Shown: positions 1 to 9,910, numbered from the stretch's first letter. The stretch is 26,897 nt of DNA from JALONO01 sp038209965 (GCA_038209965.1 JBBQXF010000068.1:1-26897); one strand, 5' to 3'. Notes: a model not told the origin generated them from the letters alone. Numbers and translations: made by a program.

Positions 1-121
1 GACATCATCGTACTGGCTACGTTGGTGGGCTTTTGGTTCCTCAGCATGCTCCTGATCCACACGAAATTACCCTTGGGCCAACGATTGGTACCAAGGTCTG
101 AGCGGCTATTTCTTTTTCCCG

Positions 122-871
122 GTGCTGGATTTAATCCGGGTGTCGAATGCTTCGTTCATGTTCATGGCATTCATCTATGCGTTCTGTTTGGTGATCAAAA
201 ACCTCGTTTGGCAAATGTTGTTTATTGCGGCTTTTGTGGTGGTTTCGTTGGTTTCCGAACCGATTGTTCTTTTTCTGGGGGTGTTTTTGGGCTCGGTCAT
301 CCATACCTATTTTTTCACCGGGACCTTTATCCTTTCGGGTGCGCTCAAAAACCGGAGCATCCCGGGCTTAGTGTCGGTCGGGGTGTTCGTGCTTTGCGGC
401 TTCTCCTTTTTCTTGGTTCAATTTTTCCCCCAACAATTTAGCGACAGCAGTCCCTACTGGCAGACGGCCATGCACAAATCAGGATCTTTGCGCTTGGTGG
501 TGGAGCAATTGTTGGGGCTGCTCTACCCGGGCCAAGTGACCGACCAACTGGTGGCGACTTCCAATGCGGGGGTTTCGGTGCTGAGTTTCCTCTCTTTCAT
601 GTACACGTACCATTACCTGAACTGGTTCTCCAAAACTACGGTGATCAAATGGTACAAGATCGACCGGCGGGCCACGGTGGCAGTGGTGGCGATGGTATCC
701 TTTTCGCTGATCTTTTATTTCACCAACCGCATCCTCTATTATTATTTGATCGCCTTGTATTCCACCGTCCACTCGGTGATGGAGTTCCCGCTCAACTACC
801 GTTCCTTCGTGGCCATCGGCCAAGACTGGCCCAAGTTTTTTGCCAAACGCAGCCCCGTTGAGTTGCAGTGA
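122..871 (+). CDS. multi-pass membrane protein, unknown function (5' end broken or cut)
   Basis: The product is very hydrophobic, with about five or six membrane segments: four close together in residues 10-120 and one or two near 185-220. A short soluble tail ends in MEFPLNYRSFVAIGQDWP. I do not recognise the family. The ATG at 122 is only the first visible start. The same frame is open back to base 56, and translating 62-121 gives protein-like sequence (ANDWYQGLSGYFFFPV), so the real protein begins further upstream. Frame 1, at bases 1-54, also reads like a membrane helix (DIIVLATLVGFWFLSMLLIH). A one-base frameshift or sequencing error near 50-60 probably splits one gene. It ends 70 bp before the haloperoxidase gene on the same strand. 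Confidence 0.6.
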   Translation: MLDLIRVSNASFMFMAFIYAFCLVIKNLVWQMLFIAAFVVVSLVSEPIVLFLGVFLGSVIHTYFFTGTFILSGALKNRSIPGLVSVGVFVLCGFSFFLVQFFPQQFSDSSPYWQTAMHKSGSLRLVVEQLLGLLYPGQVTDQLVATSNAGVSVLSFLSFMYTYHYLNWFSKTTVIKWYKIDRRATVAVVAMVSFSLIFYFTNRILYYYLIALYSTVHSVMEFPLNYRSFVAIGQDWPKFFAKRSPVELQ

Positions 872-941
872 GCAGTTATTGGGATTGGCAACGTAAATTG
901 CACCTAACAACCCGTCATTTACTCGCTCGGGCATTTACACC

Positions 942-2306
942 ATGAACACACCATTAAAAAAGGCGCTATTGGCCGGACTCATTTTTTGCTTCACCTGTTT
1001 GGGTGGTTGCCAAACCAAACTTGGGAACAACGATCAGCCACAAGCCAACAGCCCAGAGTACCTGCACCGCTCGGTCAAAAAGCTGACCGATGTCATTATT
1101 CACGACATTTTCTCGCCCCCGGTGGCCGCCCGGATCTACGCCTACACGAGCGTGGCCGCGTATGAAGCCCTGGTGCCGGCTTATCCCAATCGCCGATCAC
1201 TCATCAACCAACTCAACGGCTTAACCGCGGTTGCTGTGCCGGACGGCGACAAGACTTACCATTTTCCACTGGCCAGCGCCTGTGCCTATCTGACGGTGGC
1301 CAAAAAGCTCATCTTTTCCGAGGATCGGCTCGTTTCCTTTGAAACCGAACTGTACAAAGAATTTGAGAAGTCGGGCCTGTCCAGTGAGGTGGTCCAAAAT
1401 TCCTTGGCCTATGGCCAAAAGGTGGCCCAGCACGTCATCGATTGGTCGGCCAAGGACAATTACAAACAGTCGCGGAGCTTTCCCAAATATACCTTGACCA
1501 ACGAAAAGAGCAAATGGCAGCCCACGCCACCGGGCTACATGGAAGCGATAGAACCCAATTGGAGCAAAATCCGCTCATTTGTGTTGGATTCGGCCTCGGT
1601 GTTTGCCCCACCTCCCCCCGCCGCTTACAGTGTCTCGCCCCAAAGCGAGTTCTACAAATTGGCCCAGGAAGTTTATAAGGCCGGATCCAAATTGACCAAG
1701 GAGCACGAAGAGATCGCCCGTTTTTGGGATTGTAACCCTTTCGCGGTCAACTTGCAAGGGCACGTGATGTTCGCCACCAAGAAGATAACACCGGGAGGGC
1801 ACTGGATGGGCATCGCCTGCATTGCCAGCAAGCAAAGTAGGGCCGACTTAATGCGCGCCACAGAGGCTTATCTCTATACTTCACTGGCCATTTTTGACGG
1901 TTTCATCAGTTGCTGGGACGAGAAGTACCGCAGCCAGTTGGTGCGCCCCGAATCGTACATCAACGAGGTGATCGATCCCCAATGGGTGCCTTTTTTGCAG
2001 ACCCCGCCCTTTCCCGAATACACAAGTGGGCACAGTGTAATCTCGGCCGCAGCGGCCACGGTGCTCGCCGAGCTTTATGGCGACCAACTGGCCTACCAAG
2101 ACACCACCGAAGTTCGTTTTGGGTTGCCCCCCCGCAATTTTAGCTCCTTTGAGCAGGCAGCTAACGAAGCCTCGATCAGTCGCTTGTATGGCGGAATCCA
2201 CTATATGCCCGCCATTATGGAGGGGCAGGTGCAAGGTCGAAAAGTGGGTGAATTGGTCAAGGCACGTGTCCAAACCCGTCGGCCAAGTCCGGCTGTTGTT
2301 CAATAA
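942..2306 (+). CDS. vanadium-dependent haloperoxidase / PAP2-superfamily lipoprotein
   Basis: This 454-residue protein has a lipoprotein signal with lipobox LGGC (Cys23). The C-terminal half carries the vanadate/phosphate-binding signatures of the PAP2/haloperoxidase superfamily: K328-x6-R335-P336, then TSGH (S362-G-H364), then S413-R414-x5-H420. The position where many haloperoxidases have Asp (SRx5HxxxD) is Ala here, and Thr replaces Pro in PSGH, so halide oxidation cannot be assumed. An acid phosphatase role is equally possible. The lipobox suggests anchoring in the cell envelope. The start ATG is followed directly by KK and a hydrophobic core, as expected for a signal peptide. The gene is convergent with porX across a strong hairpin. 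Confidence 0.85.
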   Translation: MNTPLKKALLAGLIFCFTCLGGCQTKLGNNDQPQANSPEYLHRSVKKLTDVIIHDIFSPPVAARIYAYTSVAAYEALVPAYPNRRSLINQLNGLTAVAVPDGDKTYHFPLASACAYLTVAKKLIFSEDRLVSFETELYKEFEKSGLSSEVVQNSLAYGQKVAQHVIDWSAKDNYKQSRSFPKYTLTNEKSKWQPTPPGYMEAIEPNWSKIRSFVLDSASVFAPPPPAAYSVSPQSEFYKLAQEVYKAGSKLTKEHEEIARFWDCNPFAVNLQGHVMFATKKITPGGHWMGIACIASKQSRADLMRATEAYLYTSLAIFDGFISCWDEKYRSQLVRPESYINEVIDPQWVPFLQTPPFPEYTSGHSVISAAAATVLAELYGDQLAYQDTTEVRFGLPPRNFSSFEQAANEASISRLYGGIHYMPAIMEGQVQGRKVGELVKARVQTRRPSPAVVQ

Positions 2307-2389
2307 GCATTTGCATTTGCTCAAAGAGGGGCAACCGCCCAAAAGTCGGACAGGTGGCTGTCCCGGGCGCCACTCATGGCCGCCAACGC

Positions 2390-2423
2390 AAAGCCCCAAA
2401 GATTTTTGAATCCTTGGGGCTTT
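2390..2423. terminator. bidirectional hairpin terminator
   Basis: A 15-base arm (AAAGCCCCAAAGATT, 2390-2404) pairs with 2409-2423 across a 4-base loop, with one mismatch. The GC core is flanked by A on the left and T on the right, so it can work in both directions. It lies between the convergent haloperoxidase gene and porX. Confidence 0.8.
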
Positions 2424-2448
2424 GTCTTTATTTACACCTTGACCTTTG

Positions 2449-4002
2449 CTACTTTGCGCTCAGTTCAATGTAGGGAATGATCATTTCCTCGAGCGAAATG
2501 CCACCGTGCTGAAAAGTATCTTTGTAATACTTCACATAATGGTTGTAATTGTTGGGGTAGGCAAAGAAGTAGTCCTCGGTGGTAAACACATAGGACGTGG
2601 AAACGTTGAACCTGGGCAAGTGCAGCGCCTCCGGCCTGCGGGACACGAAGACGTTTTTCTTGTCATAATCCAAATTCTTGCCCTGCTTGTACCGCAGGTT
2701 GGTATTGGTGTTGCGGTCGCCCACGATCCGGTAGGGCCGTCGGGTGCGGATCGTGCCGTGATCGGTCGTGATCACCAGTTTGCATTTCTTGTCGGCAATC
2801 TTTTTGAGCAAATCCAACAGGGGCGAGTGCAAAAACCACGATTTGGTGAGCGAACGATAGGCCGCTTCGTCCGGGGCCAGCTCGCGGATCATCTCCGTGT
2901 CGGTGCGGGCGTGCGAGAGCATATCGACAAAATTGAACACCACTACATTCAACTGGTTGTGCAACAGGTTGTTGAAATTGTCCACCACTGCTTTGCCCTG
3001 GGCCATGTGGATCACCTTGTGGTAGGACATTTTGACGTTTGGCAAGCGATTTTTGATCAACTGGGCCTGCAAAAATTCTTTTTCAAAGTTGTTTTTGGAG
3101 CCTTCTTCCTCATCCTCATTCCAAAACCCGGGGTGGATCTTGTCAAGATCGGCCGGTAATACGCCAGCAAAGATCGAGTTGCGGGCATAAACGGTAGTGG
3201 TGGGCAGGATGGAATAATAGGTCATCTCGTGGTCCACGTTGAAATATTCGGTCAACAGGGGCTCGAGAATTTTCCACTGATCATAGCGCAGGTTATCGAT
3301 CAAAATAAAGAAAGTGGGATCTTCGGTGAGCAAGGGCAGCACCTTTTTGCGGATCAGTTGGTGCGACATGAGCGGCTTCTCCCCGTTCGGATCGTTGAGC
3401 CAGCCCTCGTAATTTTTGATGATGAACTTGGCAAAATTGGCGTTGGCCTCATCCTTCTGCATCTGCAACACCTCCGACATTCCCTTGCCCTCGGTGTTTT
3501 CGATCTCCAACTCCCAATAAACGAGTTTTTTATATACATCGGCCCATTCGTTAAAATCCATGTCCTCGTTGAAGGCCATCATGATGTTGCGGAAATCCTG
3601 CTGGTAGCTTTGGGTGGTGCGCTCGGTGATGATCCGTTTTTGGTCCAATATCTTTTTGATCGAGAGCAGGATCTGGTTGGGGTTCACCGGTTTGATCAAA
3701 TAGTCGGCTATTTTTGCGCCAATGGCCTCTTCCATGATCGATTCCTCCTCACTTTTGGTGATCATCACTACGGGCACGTGTGGTCTGGCGTTTTTCATTT
3801 GGGCCAGCACTTCCAGCCCGCTCATGCCGGGCATATTTTCGTCCAGAAAAACCAAGTCATAAATGGCATCGCCAAATTTGTCCAGCGCATCGGCCCCGCT
3901 GTTCACGGGGGTAATGTCATAGCCTTTTTTGGACAAGAACATGATATGGGGCTTGAGCAGATCAATTTCATCATCTGCCCACAAAATATTATATCGTTGC
4001 AT
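2449..4002 (-). CDS. porX: PorX: response regulator with PglZ domain, type IX secretion regulator
   Basis: This 517-residue protein has two parts. Residues 1-120 form a CheY-like receiver with acidic pair D10/D11, phospho-acceptor D54 (FLDENMPG), T82 and K104. Residues from about 205 to the end form a PglZ, alkaline-phosphatase-like domain. Visible metal or active-site candidates are D236 (LIDNLRYD), T270 (TTTVYARN), D360/H364 (FVDMLSHART) and D414/H415 (TTDHGT). This architecture is the hallmark of PorX, which with the sensor PorY and a sigma factor controls type IX secretion genes in Bacteroidota. The PglZ domain is reported to act as a phosphodiesterase. All key residues appear intact and the length is typical. 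No PorY or sigma gene lies next to it, which is usual. It appears monocistronic. Confidence 0.95.
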   Translation of the reverse strand: MQRYNILWADDEIDLLKPHIMFLSKKGYDITPVNSGADALDKFGDAIYDLVFLDENMPGMSGLEVLAQMKNARPHVPVVMITKSEEESIMEEAIGAKIADYLIKPVNPNQILLSIKKILDQKRIITERTTQSYQQDFRNIMMAFNEDMDFNEWADVYKKLVYWELEIENTEGKGMSEVLQMQKDEANANFAKFIIKNYEGWLNDPNGEKPLMSHQLIRKKVLPLLTEDPTFFILIDNLRYDQWKILEPLLTEYFNVDHEMTYYSILPTTTVYARNSIFAGVLPADLDKIHPGFWNEDEEEGSKNNFEKEFLQAQLIKNRLPNVKMSYHKVIHMAQGKAVVDNFNNLLHNQLNVVVFNFVDMLSHARTDTEMIRELAPDEAAYRSLTKSWFLHSPLLDLLKKIADKKCKLVITTDHGTIRTRRPYRIVGDRNTNTNLRYKQGKNLDYDKKNVFVSRRPEALHLPRFNVSTSYVFTTEDYFFAYPNNYNHYVKYYKDTFQHGGISLEEMIIPYIELSAK

Positions 4003-4097
4003 AAGGTGGATTTTACCGTTTAGGGTTAACTAACGCAGCAAACCGGAAAACGTGTTGGATTGGGGTTAAATTTAAGAAACTTTTGGATTTTTAAGCT

Positions 4098-5537
4098 TTA
4101 TTTCTCTTGCCATCCCCCACCCAGTGCTTTATAAACATTCACATTGGTAATTAACTGCTGATGCTGGATAATGACCAAATCCAAGCTCGATTTGAGCAAG
4201 TTCTGCTGAGCGAGCAACACCTCCAGATAAGTGGCCCGCCCTGTTTTGAAAAGCTCGATCGCCGTGCCGATCCCCTCGGTCAGGATACTCACCTCTTGGC
4301 CCTTGAAATTGCGCATCAAGGCCAAGTTGTTGAGGTAAGTCACTTGGTTGCACACTTCGGTAAAAGCGTTGAGCACTACTTTTTGGTATTGGTAGCTGGC
4401 TTCGGCCTGGTTTGCCCTTGCCACCCGGAAGTGGGCCTTGAGCGCGCTCCGGTTCACCAACGGCCCGGCCAGACTGCCCAGCAGGGAATAGGCCACCGAC
4501 TGGGGGGTATTGAGCAGCAGCCCGGGGGAAAACGCCTGAAACCCGGCCGAACCCAACACGGCCAGCGAGGGGTAAAAAGCTGTCCGCACTGCCCGGAGAT
4601 CGGCTTTGGTGGCCACTAAGTTGAACTCGGCCTGGCGGATATCGGGGCGGTTTTGGAGCAGCTCGATGGGGGAACCAATCTGGGCCCCTACTTGGCTTCC
4701 CCGCAAAAAGGCGGACTTGTTGCGACGCAATGGCTGGGGAAACCGGCCCAAAAGGAAATTGAGCCGGTTTTCAGCCTCGATGATCTGCTGCAAGATGCCC
4801 CTTTGCAAGGTCCTAGTATTGAGCAGCTGGGCCTCGAACTGCTGGACGGCCAGTGCATTGGCCACCGCGGCCTCTTTTTGCACCTGCACTATTACGAGTG
4901 CATTTTCTTGAACGGCAATGTTCTGCCCAATAATGTCCAGCTCGATGTCGAGGGCCAACAGTTGGTAATAGGAAACGGCCACTTCGGCAATCAAGTTGGT
5001 CATGACCAAGTGCTTGCCCTCTTGAGAGACCAAGAAGCGCGCTTGGGCCGCTTTTTTCCGGTTGCGGAGTTTGCCCCAGATATCGGCTTCCCAGGTCGTT
5101 TGGAGCCCAACAAAGAAGTCGGGTAAGTGAGCGGGCACCACCCGGCCGGGCAAAATATCGGTGGAAGCATTGCCCGCCCCGTCCATGGTGTAAAGCCCAA
5201 AACGGCGCAGGGCAGCCGAAGTGCCGCCTTGCACCGTGGGCAGCATGGCCCCCCTGCTGAACAATACTTCGGCCCCGGCCCGCTCAATAGTTTGCAGGGC
5301 CATTTGGACGTCGGGGTTGTTCTTGAGGGCAGTGTCCACCAAAGCCACCAATATTGAATCGGCAAAGAACAGCCGCCAATTGCCAGTGCCCGAATTGATC
5401 GGGTCGGATTGGCCGGCAAAGGAGCCGGGCAGGGACTGGGGGCGCACATCCATCGGCAGGCGGGGAACGGCACAACTGGCACAGAGCAGAGTGGCCCACA
5501 CTGCGTGGGCAATCAATTGGGAGATGCTGTTTTTCAT
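4098..5537 (-). CDS. TolC/NodT-family outer-membrane efflux lipoprotein
   Basis: This 479-residue protein has a signal sequence ending in LCASC, with Cys22 the likely lipidated residue (the -3 residue is atypical). Two repeated outer-membrane-efflux domains with long helices follow, including LLQNRPDIRQAEFNLVATKA, a segment typical of this family. It would form the outer-membrane channel of the RND pump encoded just upstream. The start is ATG at 5537. Its A is shared with the TGA stop of the pump gene (TGATG), which suggests translational coupling. A TTG codon lies immediately upstream but is not needed. This is the third gene of the MFP-RND-OMF operon. Drug or solvent export is inferred from family; the substrate is unknown. 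Confidence 0.92.
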   Translation of the reverse strand: MKNSISQLIAHAVWATLLCASCAVPRLPMDVRPQSLPGSFAGQSDPINSGTGNWRLFFADSILVALVDTALKNNPDVQMALQTIERAGAEVLFSRGAMLPTVQGGTSAALRRFGLYTMDGAGNASTDILPGRVVPAHLPDFFVGLQTTWEADIWGKLRNRKKAAQARFLVSQEGKHLVMTNLIAEVAVSYYQLLALDIELDIIGQNIAVQENALVIVQVQKEAAVANALAVQQFEAQLLNTRTLQRGILQQIIEAENRLNFLLGRFPQPLRRNKSAFLRGSQVGAQIGSPIELLQNRPDIRQAEFNLVATKADLRAVRTAFYPSLAVLGSAGFQAFSPGLLLNTPQSVAYSLLGSLAGPLVNRSALKAHFRVARANQAEASYQYQKVVLNAFTEVCNQVTYLNNLALMRNFKGQEVSILTEGIGTAIELFKTGRATYLEVLLAQQNLLKSSLDLVIIQHQQLITNVNVYKALGGGWQEK

Positions 5538-8500
5538 CAATCGGCTGGTTGGGAGATGGTCGGTAGTGGATCGGTTTGGATGGTTTGAATGGTTTCGGTT
5601 TTATGCCTTCCATGGGCAAATATGACGTATAGCCCGGGCACGATGATCAGCCCAAAAATAGTCCCGAAGAGCATCCCGCCCAGCGCGGCAGCACCGATGG
5701 TTCGGTTGCCAATGGCCCCCGCCCCGGCCGCAAATACGAGCGGGATCAAACCGGCAATAAAGGCAAAGGAAGTCATCAGGATGGGGCGCAAGCGTTCTTT
5801 GGCCCCTTCCAGCGCAGCTTGGAAGGGCGAAATGCCCGATTGTTGCCTGAGTAGGGCAAATTCGACGATCAGGATGGCATTTTTGCCCAATAGACCAATA
5901 AGCATGATGATGGCTACTTGGGCATAAATGTTGTTTTCCAGCCCCAGGGCAAACAAGAACAAGAAAGACCCAAAAACACCGGTGGGTAGGGACAGGATGA
6001 CCGCAAAGGGCAGTCGAAAACTCTCATACTGGGCCGCCAGCACCAAATAGACCAGTACCAAACAGATCAAGAAAACATAAATGGCTCCGTTGCCGGCATT
6101 GGCCTGGTCTCGCGAGGAGCCAGCCCAATCGTAGCCAAAGTCTTTGGGCAATTTTGCGCTGGCCACTTCCTTAATGGCGGCAATGGCCTGGCCACTGCTA
6201 AAGCCGGAGGCGGGTTCACCATTGATCATTGCCGAAGGGTACATGTTGTAGCGGGTCACTTGCTCGGGGCCATAGACTGGCTGAACAGTCAAGAAAGCAG
6301 ATACCTGCACCATTTCTCCCGCATCATTTTTAACATATAAACTGAGAATGTCCTCGGGCTTGGCTCGGTACTCGGGCATGGCTTGCACCATCACTTTGTA
6401 CAATTGGCCAAACCGGATAAAATTGGTAGCGTATTCGCTGCCCAAGTAGGTTTGCAGCGTGTTGAGCACATCGCTCACCACTACGTTTTTTTGGGCGGCC
6501 TTGGCATTATCTATACTGACCAAAAACTGGGGAAAACTGGCATCAAAAGTGGTGAAAGCATTGGCAATTTCAGGGCGGGCGTTGAGCTCCTGCACAAAAC
6601 TGAGCGCGGTTTCCTCCAGGATTTTTAGATCGCCCTTGCCCGATTTATCGAGCAGGCGGAGTTCAAAGCCGCTGGAGTTGCCGTACCCCGGCACCGGGGG
6701 TGGAGTGAAATACTCAATCTTGGCATCCTTGATATAGCTGGTTTTTAGCCTGAGCAGTTCTATGATTTCTTTATCAGACTCGGTTCGGTCTTGCCAAGCC
6801 TTTAGGCTGATCAAGTTCATGCCGAAGTTTGCCCCCGTCCCGTCGGAGAGCACGTTGAACCCGGCCAGTGCCGATACTGATTGAACCGCGCCCATTTGGC
6901 CGGCCACCTGCTGAATGGCATCCACCACCTGCTCGGTCCGCTCTAGGGTGGCCCCCGCCGGAGTGGTAATACTGGCATAAAAGGCCCCTTGATCTTCATT
7001 GGGGATAAAGCCAGTGGGGAGTACGCGGCCCAGTAGGCCTGTCCCGGCGCAGAAAAGTGCCAAGATGGCAAACGTTACCAGTCTCCGGCTGGCAATCAGC
7101 CCCAGCAGCCGCTGATACTTACTGGCCAATCCATCATACCACCGGTTGAATCTGTTAAAGAAACGGCCCAGTAGATTGATTTTTGAAGGGGATGGATGGG
7201 ATGCTTTTAAAAACAACCCACACAAGGCCGGGGTTAGGGTCAGGGCACTCACGCCCGACAAGACAATGGCCGTGGCCATGGTAACCGAAAATTGCTTGTA
7301 GAAAATGCCCGTCGGCCCAGACATGAACGCGGTGGGCACAAACACTGCTGACATCACCAAGGTAATGGCCACAATGGCCCCGCTGATTTCTTTCATGGCC
7401 TCTTCAGTGGCGGCCTTGGCTTCCAGGCCGGTTTGTGCCATTTTGGTGTGCACTGCCTCCACTACGACGATGGCATTGTCCACCACGATCCCGATGGCCA
7501 ATACAAGGGCAAAAAGGGTGATCAGGTTGAGCGAAAAATCCATCAACTGCATCACAAGGAAAGTCCCGATCAACGATACCGGCACTGCCAGCGCAGGGAT
7601 GATCGTTGACCGGACATCTTGCAAAAAAAGAAAAACCACCAACGCCACCAGTACAAAGGCTTCGATCAAGGTTTTCAGCACTTCTTGGATGGAGGCATCC
7701 AAAAACGACGATACGTCATAGCTGATCGTATAGTCCATGCCCGGGGGAAAAGCGGCCTTCAGCTCGGTCATCCGCTGTTTGATGTTTTTGATGACCTCGC
7801 TGGCATTGCTCCCCGGTCTTTGTTTGAGTATAATGGCCGCCGATGGCTGGCCGTTCTCTTTGGAGAGCACGTCATAGTCTTGGGAGCCAAATTCCACCTC
7901 GGCAATGTCCCGGAGCCGGATCAGGGCCCCGTCGTCACTTCGCCGGATGACCACGTTCTTGTATTGCTCCTCAGTGTTGAATTTGCCCGTATATCTGAGC
8001 ACATACTGGAGCGATTGCGCCCGGCGGCCCGAGCTCTCCCCAATTTTGCCCGGGGCTGCTTCAACGTTCTGCGTCTGCAAACTGGTGATCACATCTTCGG
8101 TGGAAATCCGGTAGTTGGCCATTTTGGTGGGGTTCAGCCACACCCGCATGGAATATTCCCGGGAGCCCATGATGTCGGCAAACCCTACGCCCTCGATCCG
8201 CTTGAGCTCCGCCAGCAGGTTGATGTCTGTGTAATTGTATAGAAACTTCTCATCTATGGTAGAGTCACTGCTCAAGATATTGAGATAGAGCAGCATACTG
8301 TTTTGGACCTTCTCAACGATCACCCCCGCTTTAATGGCTTCTTGGGGCAACTCGTCCAGTACCGAGGCCACCCGGTTCTGTACGTTCACGGCCGCCAATT
8401 CGGGGTCGGTTCCGGCCTTGAAGATTACTTGGATCACACTGCCCCCATCATTGCCCGACACAGATGACATGTAGGCCATGCCCGGAACCCCGTTGATGGC

Positions 8501-8695
8501 CCGCTCCAACGGGGTGACCACCGCCTTCACGCAGGTTTCTGCATTGGCCCCGGTATATTTGGTCGTTACGTTCACTTCGGGGGGTGCGATGTCGGGAAAC
8601 TGGGCCACTGGCAACTGCACCAGGGCCAAAGCTCCCAAAAAGGTAATAATGGCCGATATCACGATGGACAAAACGGGCCGCTGGATAAAATTCAT
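5537..8695 (-). CDS. RND efflux pump, HAE1 (AcrB/MexB-like) family
   Basis: The length, 1052 residues, is typical of AcrB-type inner-membrane proton/drug antiporters. It begins with the conserved first helix (MNFIQRPVLSIVI) and has the duplicated layout of 12 membrane helices and two large periplasmic loops. TM4 reads AIGIVVDNAIVVVEAV. D406 matches AcrB Asp407, but residue 407 is Asn (codon AAT) where AcrB has essential Asp408. The TM10 lysine is present (GLLGKNAILIVEF). It would take substrates from the periplasm or outer leaflet and pass them through the adjacent fusion protein and outer-membrane factor. It lies 96 bp after the fusion-protein gene and overlaps the next gene by one base. Substrate is not predictable. 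Confidence 0.95.
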   Translation of the reverse strand: MNFIQRPVLSIVISAIITFLGALALVQLPVAQFPDIAPPEVNVTTKYTGANAETCVKAVVTPLERAINGVPGMAYMSSVSGNDGGSVIQVIFKAGTDPELAAVNVQNRVASVLDELPQEAIKAGVIVEKVQNSMLLYLNILSSDSTIDEKFLYNYTDINLLAELKRIEGVGFADIMGSREYSMRVWLNPTKMANYRISTEDVITSLQTQNVEAAPGKIGESSGRRAQSLQYVLRYTGKFNTEEQYKNVVIRRSDDGALIRLRDIAEVEFGSQDYDVLSKENGQPSAAIILKQRPGSNASEVIKNIKQRMTELKAAFPPGMDYTISYDVSSFLDASIQEVLKTLIEAFVLVALVVFLFLQDVRSTIIPALAVPVSLIGTFLVMQLMDFSLNLITLFALVLAIGIVVDNAIVVVEAVHTKMAQTGLEAKAATEEAMKEISGAIVAITLVMSAVFVPTAFMSGPTGIFYKQFSVTMATAIVLSGVSALTLTPALCGLFLKASHPSPSKINLLGRFFNRFNRWYDGLASKYQRLLGLIASRRLVTFAILALFCAGTGLLGRVLPTGFIPNEDQGAFYASITTPAGATLERTEQVVDAIQQVAGQMGAVQSVSALAGFNVLSDGTGANFGMNLISLKAWQDRTESDKEIIELLRLKTSYIKDAKIEYFTPPPVPGYGNSSGFELRLLDKSGKGDLKILEETALSFVQELNARPEIANAFTTFDASFPQFLVSIDNAKAAQKNVVVSDVLNTLQTYLGSEYATNFIRFGQLYKVMVQAMPEYRAKPEDILSLYVKNDAGEMVQVSAFLTVQPVYGPEQVTRYNMYPSAMINGEPASGFSSGQAIAAIKEVASAKLPKDFGYDWAGSSRDQANAGNGAIYVFLICLVLVYLVLAAQYESFRLPFAVILSLPTGVFGSFLFLFALGLENNIYAQVAIIMLIGLLGKNAILIVEFALLRQQSGISPFQAALEGAKERLRPILMTSFAFIAGLIPLVFAAGAGAIGNRTIGAAALGGMLFGTIFGLIIVPGLYVIFAHGRHKTETIQTIQTDPLPTISQPAD

Positions 8696-8791
8696 GGCTG
8701 TTGATTTATACCAAATACAAACTTATTTTACAATAGAGGGGCAGGGTAATTCCACTCCCGAGATTTACCAGTTGAAAGGGCGGCCCCCAAA

Positions 8792-9910
8792 TTAATTGAC
8801 GGCCAATTGGTTCATGATGCTGCGCATGGGCCTCATTTCTGGGAGGATTTTATCTCCTTCCTTGAGCCGTTGGATGCCCTCATACACAATCCGATCGGAC
8901 TCGGACAAGCCCGACTGCACTACGTACAGGTGCGGAAAGCGGTACCGGATGGTTATCTTGCGCGTTTTGATCGTGTTGTCCTTGTCCAGTAAAAACAGGT
9001 AGGTGTTGCCCTGAATCTCAAAAGTGGCTTTCTGGGGGATAATCAGGGCGTTTTCCAAATTCCCCGCCAATTGGATTTTGCCACTGGCCCCGTGCTTGAG
9101 CAGTCGCTCGGGGTTTTCAAACCGCGCCCGAAAGGCCAAGTTGCCCGTATTCCGGTCAATTTCGCTTTCCATCGTCTCGATCTTGCCCTGATAGGGAAAC
9201 GCGTGCCCATCGGCCAGGATCAAATTGACCTGTTTGAGGTGGTTTTCCTTTTTGTCCTTCAAAATGCGCAAGTATTCTTTTTCCGAAACATTAAAATAAA
9301 CAAACACAGACTCGTTGTTGGAAATGGTGGTGAGCAGCGTGCCCTCATCCACCAAACTGCCCATTTTGAGCGGTTGTCGGTTGATAATGCCACTGAAGGG
9401 AGCCCTGATTTCGGTAAAAGCCAGGTTGAGCTGCGCACTGGACACCGCCGACCGCATTTCCTCGATCTTGGCCAGGGCGGCCGCTTGCTTTGCCTCGGCC
9501 ATTTCCAGCTCTGACTTGGACACTATGCCCTTCTCGACCAATATCTGGGTGTTTCTGGCGCCCACCTCGATCATTTTAGCTTCGGCAATAGCACTTTTCA
9601 GTTGAGCATCCGCCCGGAGCAGTTCTTGCTTAAAAATTTGGTTGCTGATCGAAAACATCAGTGTGCCCGCTTGGACTGTCCCTCCCTCGTCGACGTGGAT
9701 TTTTTCAATGAAACCCTTGATCCGGGCCCGGATTTCCACATTTTGAATGGCCTGAATATCCGCCACGTATTCTTGTAAAACGGTGGTGTCGACCATAATG
9801 GGCGAAGTGATGGGAAATTTTTCCTCATTGGCGATTGGGGCGGTTTGCGATGAACACGCGGACAATAGCCCGAACAGATGAAGGCTCAAGAGGATGGTTA
9901 TATTTTTCAT
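8792..9910 (-). CDS. RND periplasmic adaptor (membrane fusion lipoprotein), AcrA-like
   Basis: This 372-residue protein starts at the ATG at 9910. An in-frame ATG 16 codons upstream would put a polar, Cys/His-rich stretch before the signal peptide, so I reject it. Lipobox LSAC gives lipidated Cys19. A lipoyl/barrel-sandwich half lies at about 60-90 (GFIEKIHVDEGGTVQAG), followed by an Ala/Glu-rich helical hairpin at about 90-165. The second lipoyl half (IRAPFSGIINRQ) is near 167-180, then beta-barrel and membrane-proximal domains. It would bridge the RND pump and outer-membrane factor across the periplasm. It is the first gene of the core efflux operon. Confidence 0.93.
   Translation of the reverse strand: MKNITILLSLHLFGLLSACSSQTAPIANEEKFPITSPIMVDTTVLQEYVADIQAIQNVEIRARIKGFIEKIHVDEGGTVQAGTLMFSISNQIFKQELLRADAQLKSAIAEAKMIEVGARNTQILVEKGIVSKSELEMAEAKQAAALAKIEEMRSAVSSAQLNLAFTEIRAPFSGIINRQPLKMGSLVDEGTLLTTISNNESVFVYFNVSEKEYLRILKDKKENHLKQVNLILADGHAFPYQGKIETMESEIDRNTGNLAFRARFENPERLLKHGASGKIQLAGNLENALIIPQKATFEIQGNTYLFLLDKDNTIKTRKITIRYRFPHLYVVQSGLSESDRIVYEGIQRLKEGDKILPEMRPMRSIMNQLAVN

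Noticed and set aside
2446..4023. Long open frames antisense to porX
   Set aside because: porX has full domain and catalytic motif support; the antisense frames have none and follow from its codon bias.
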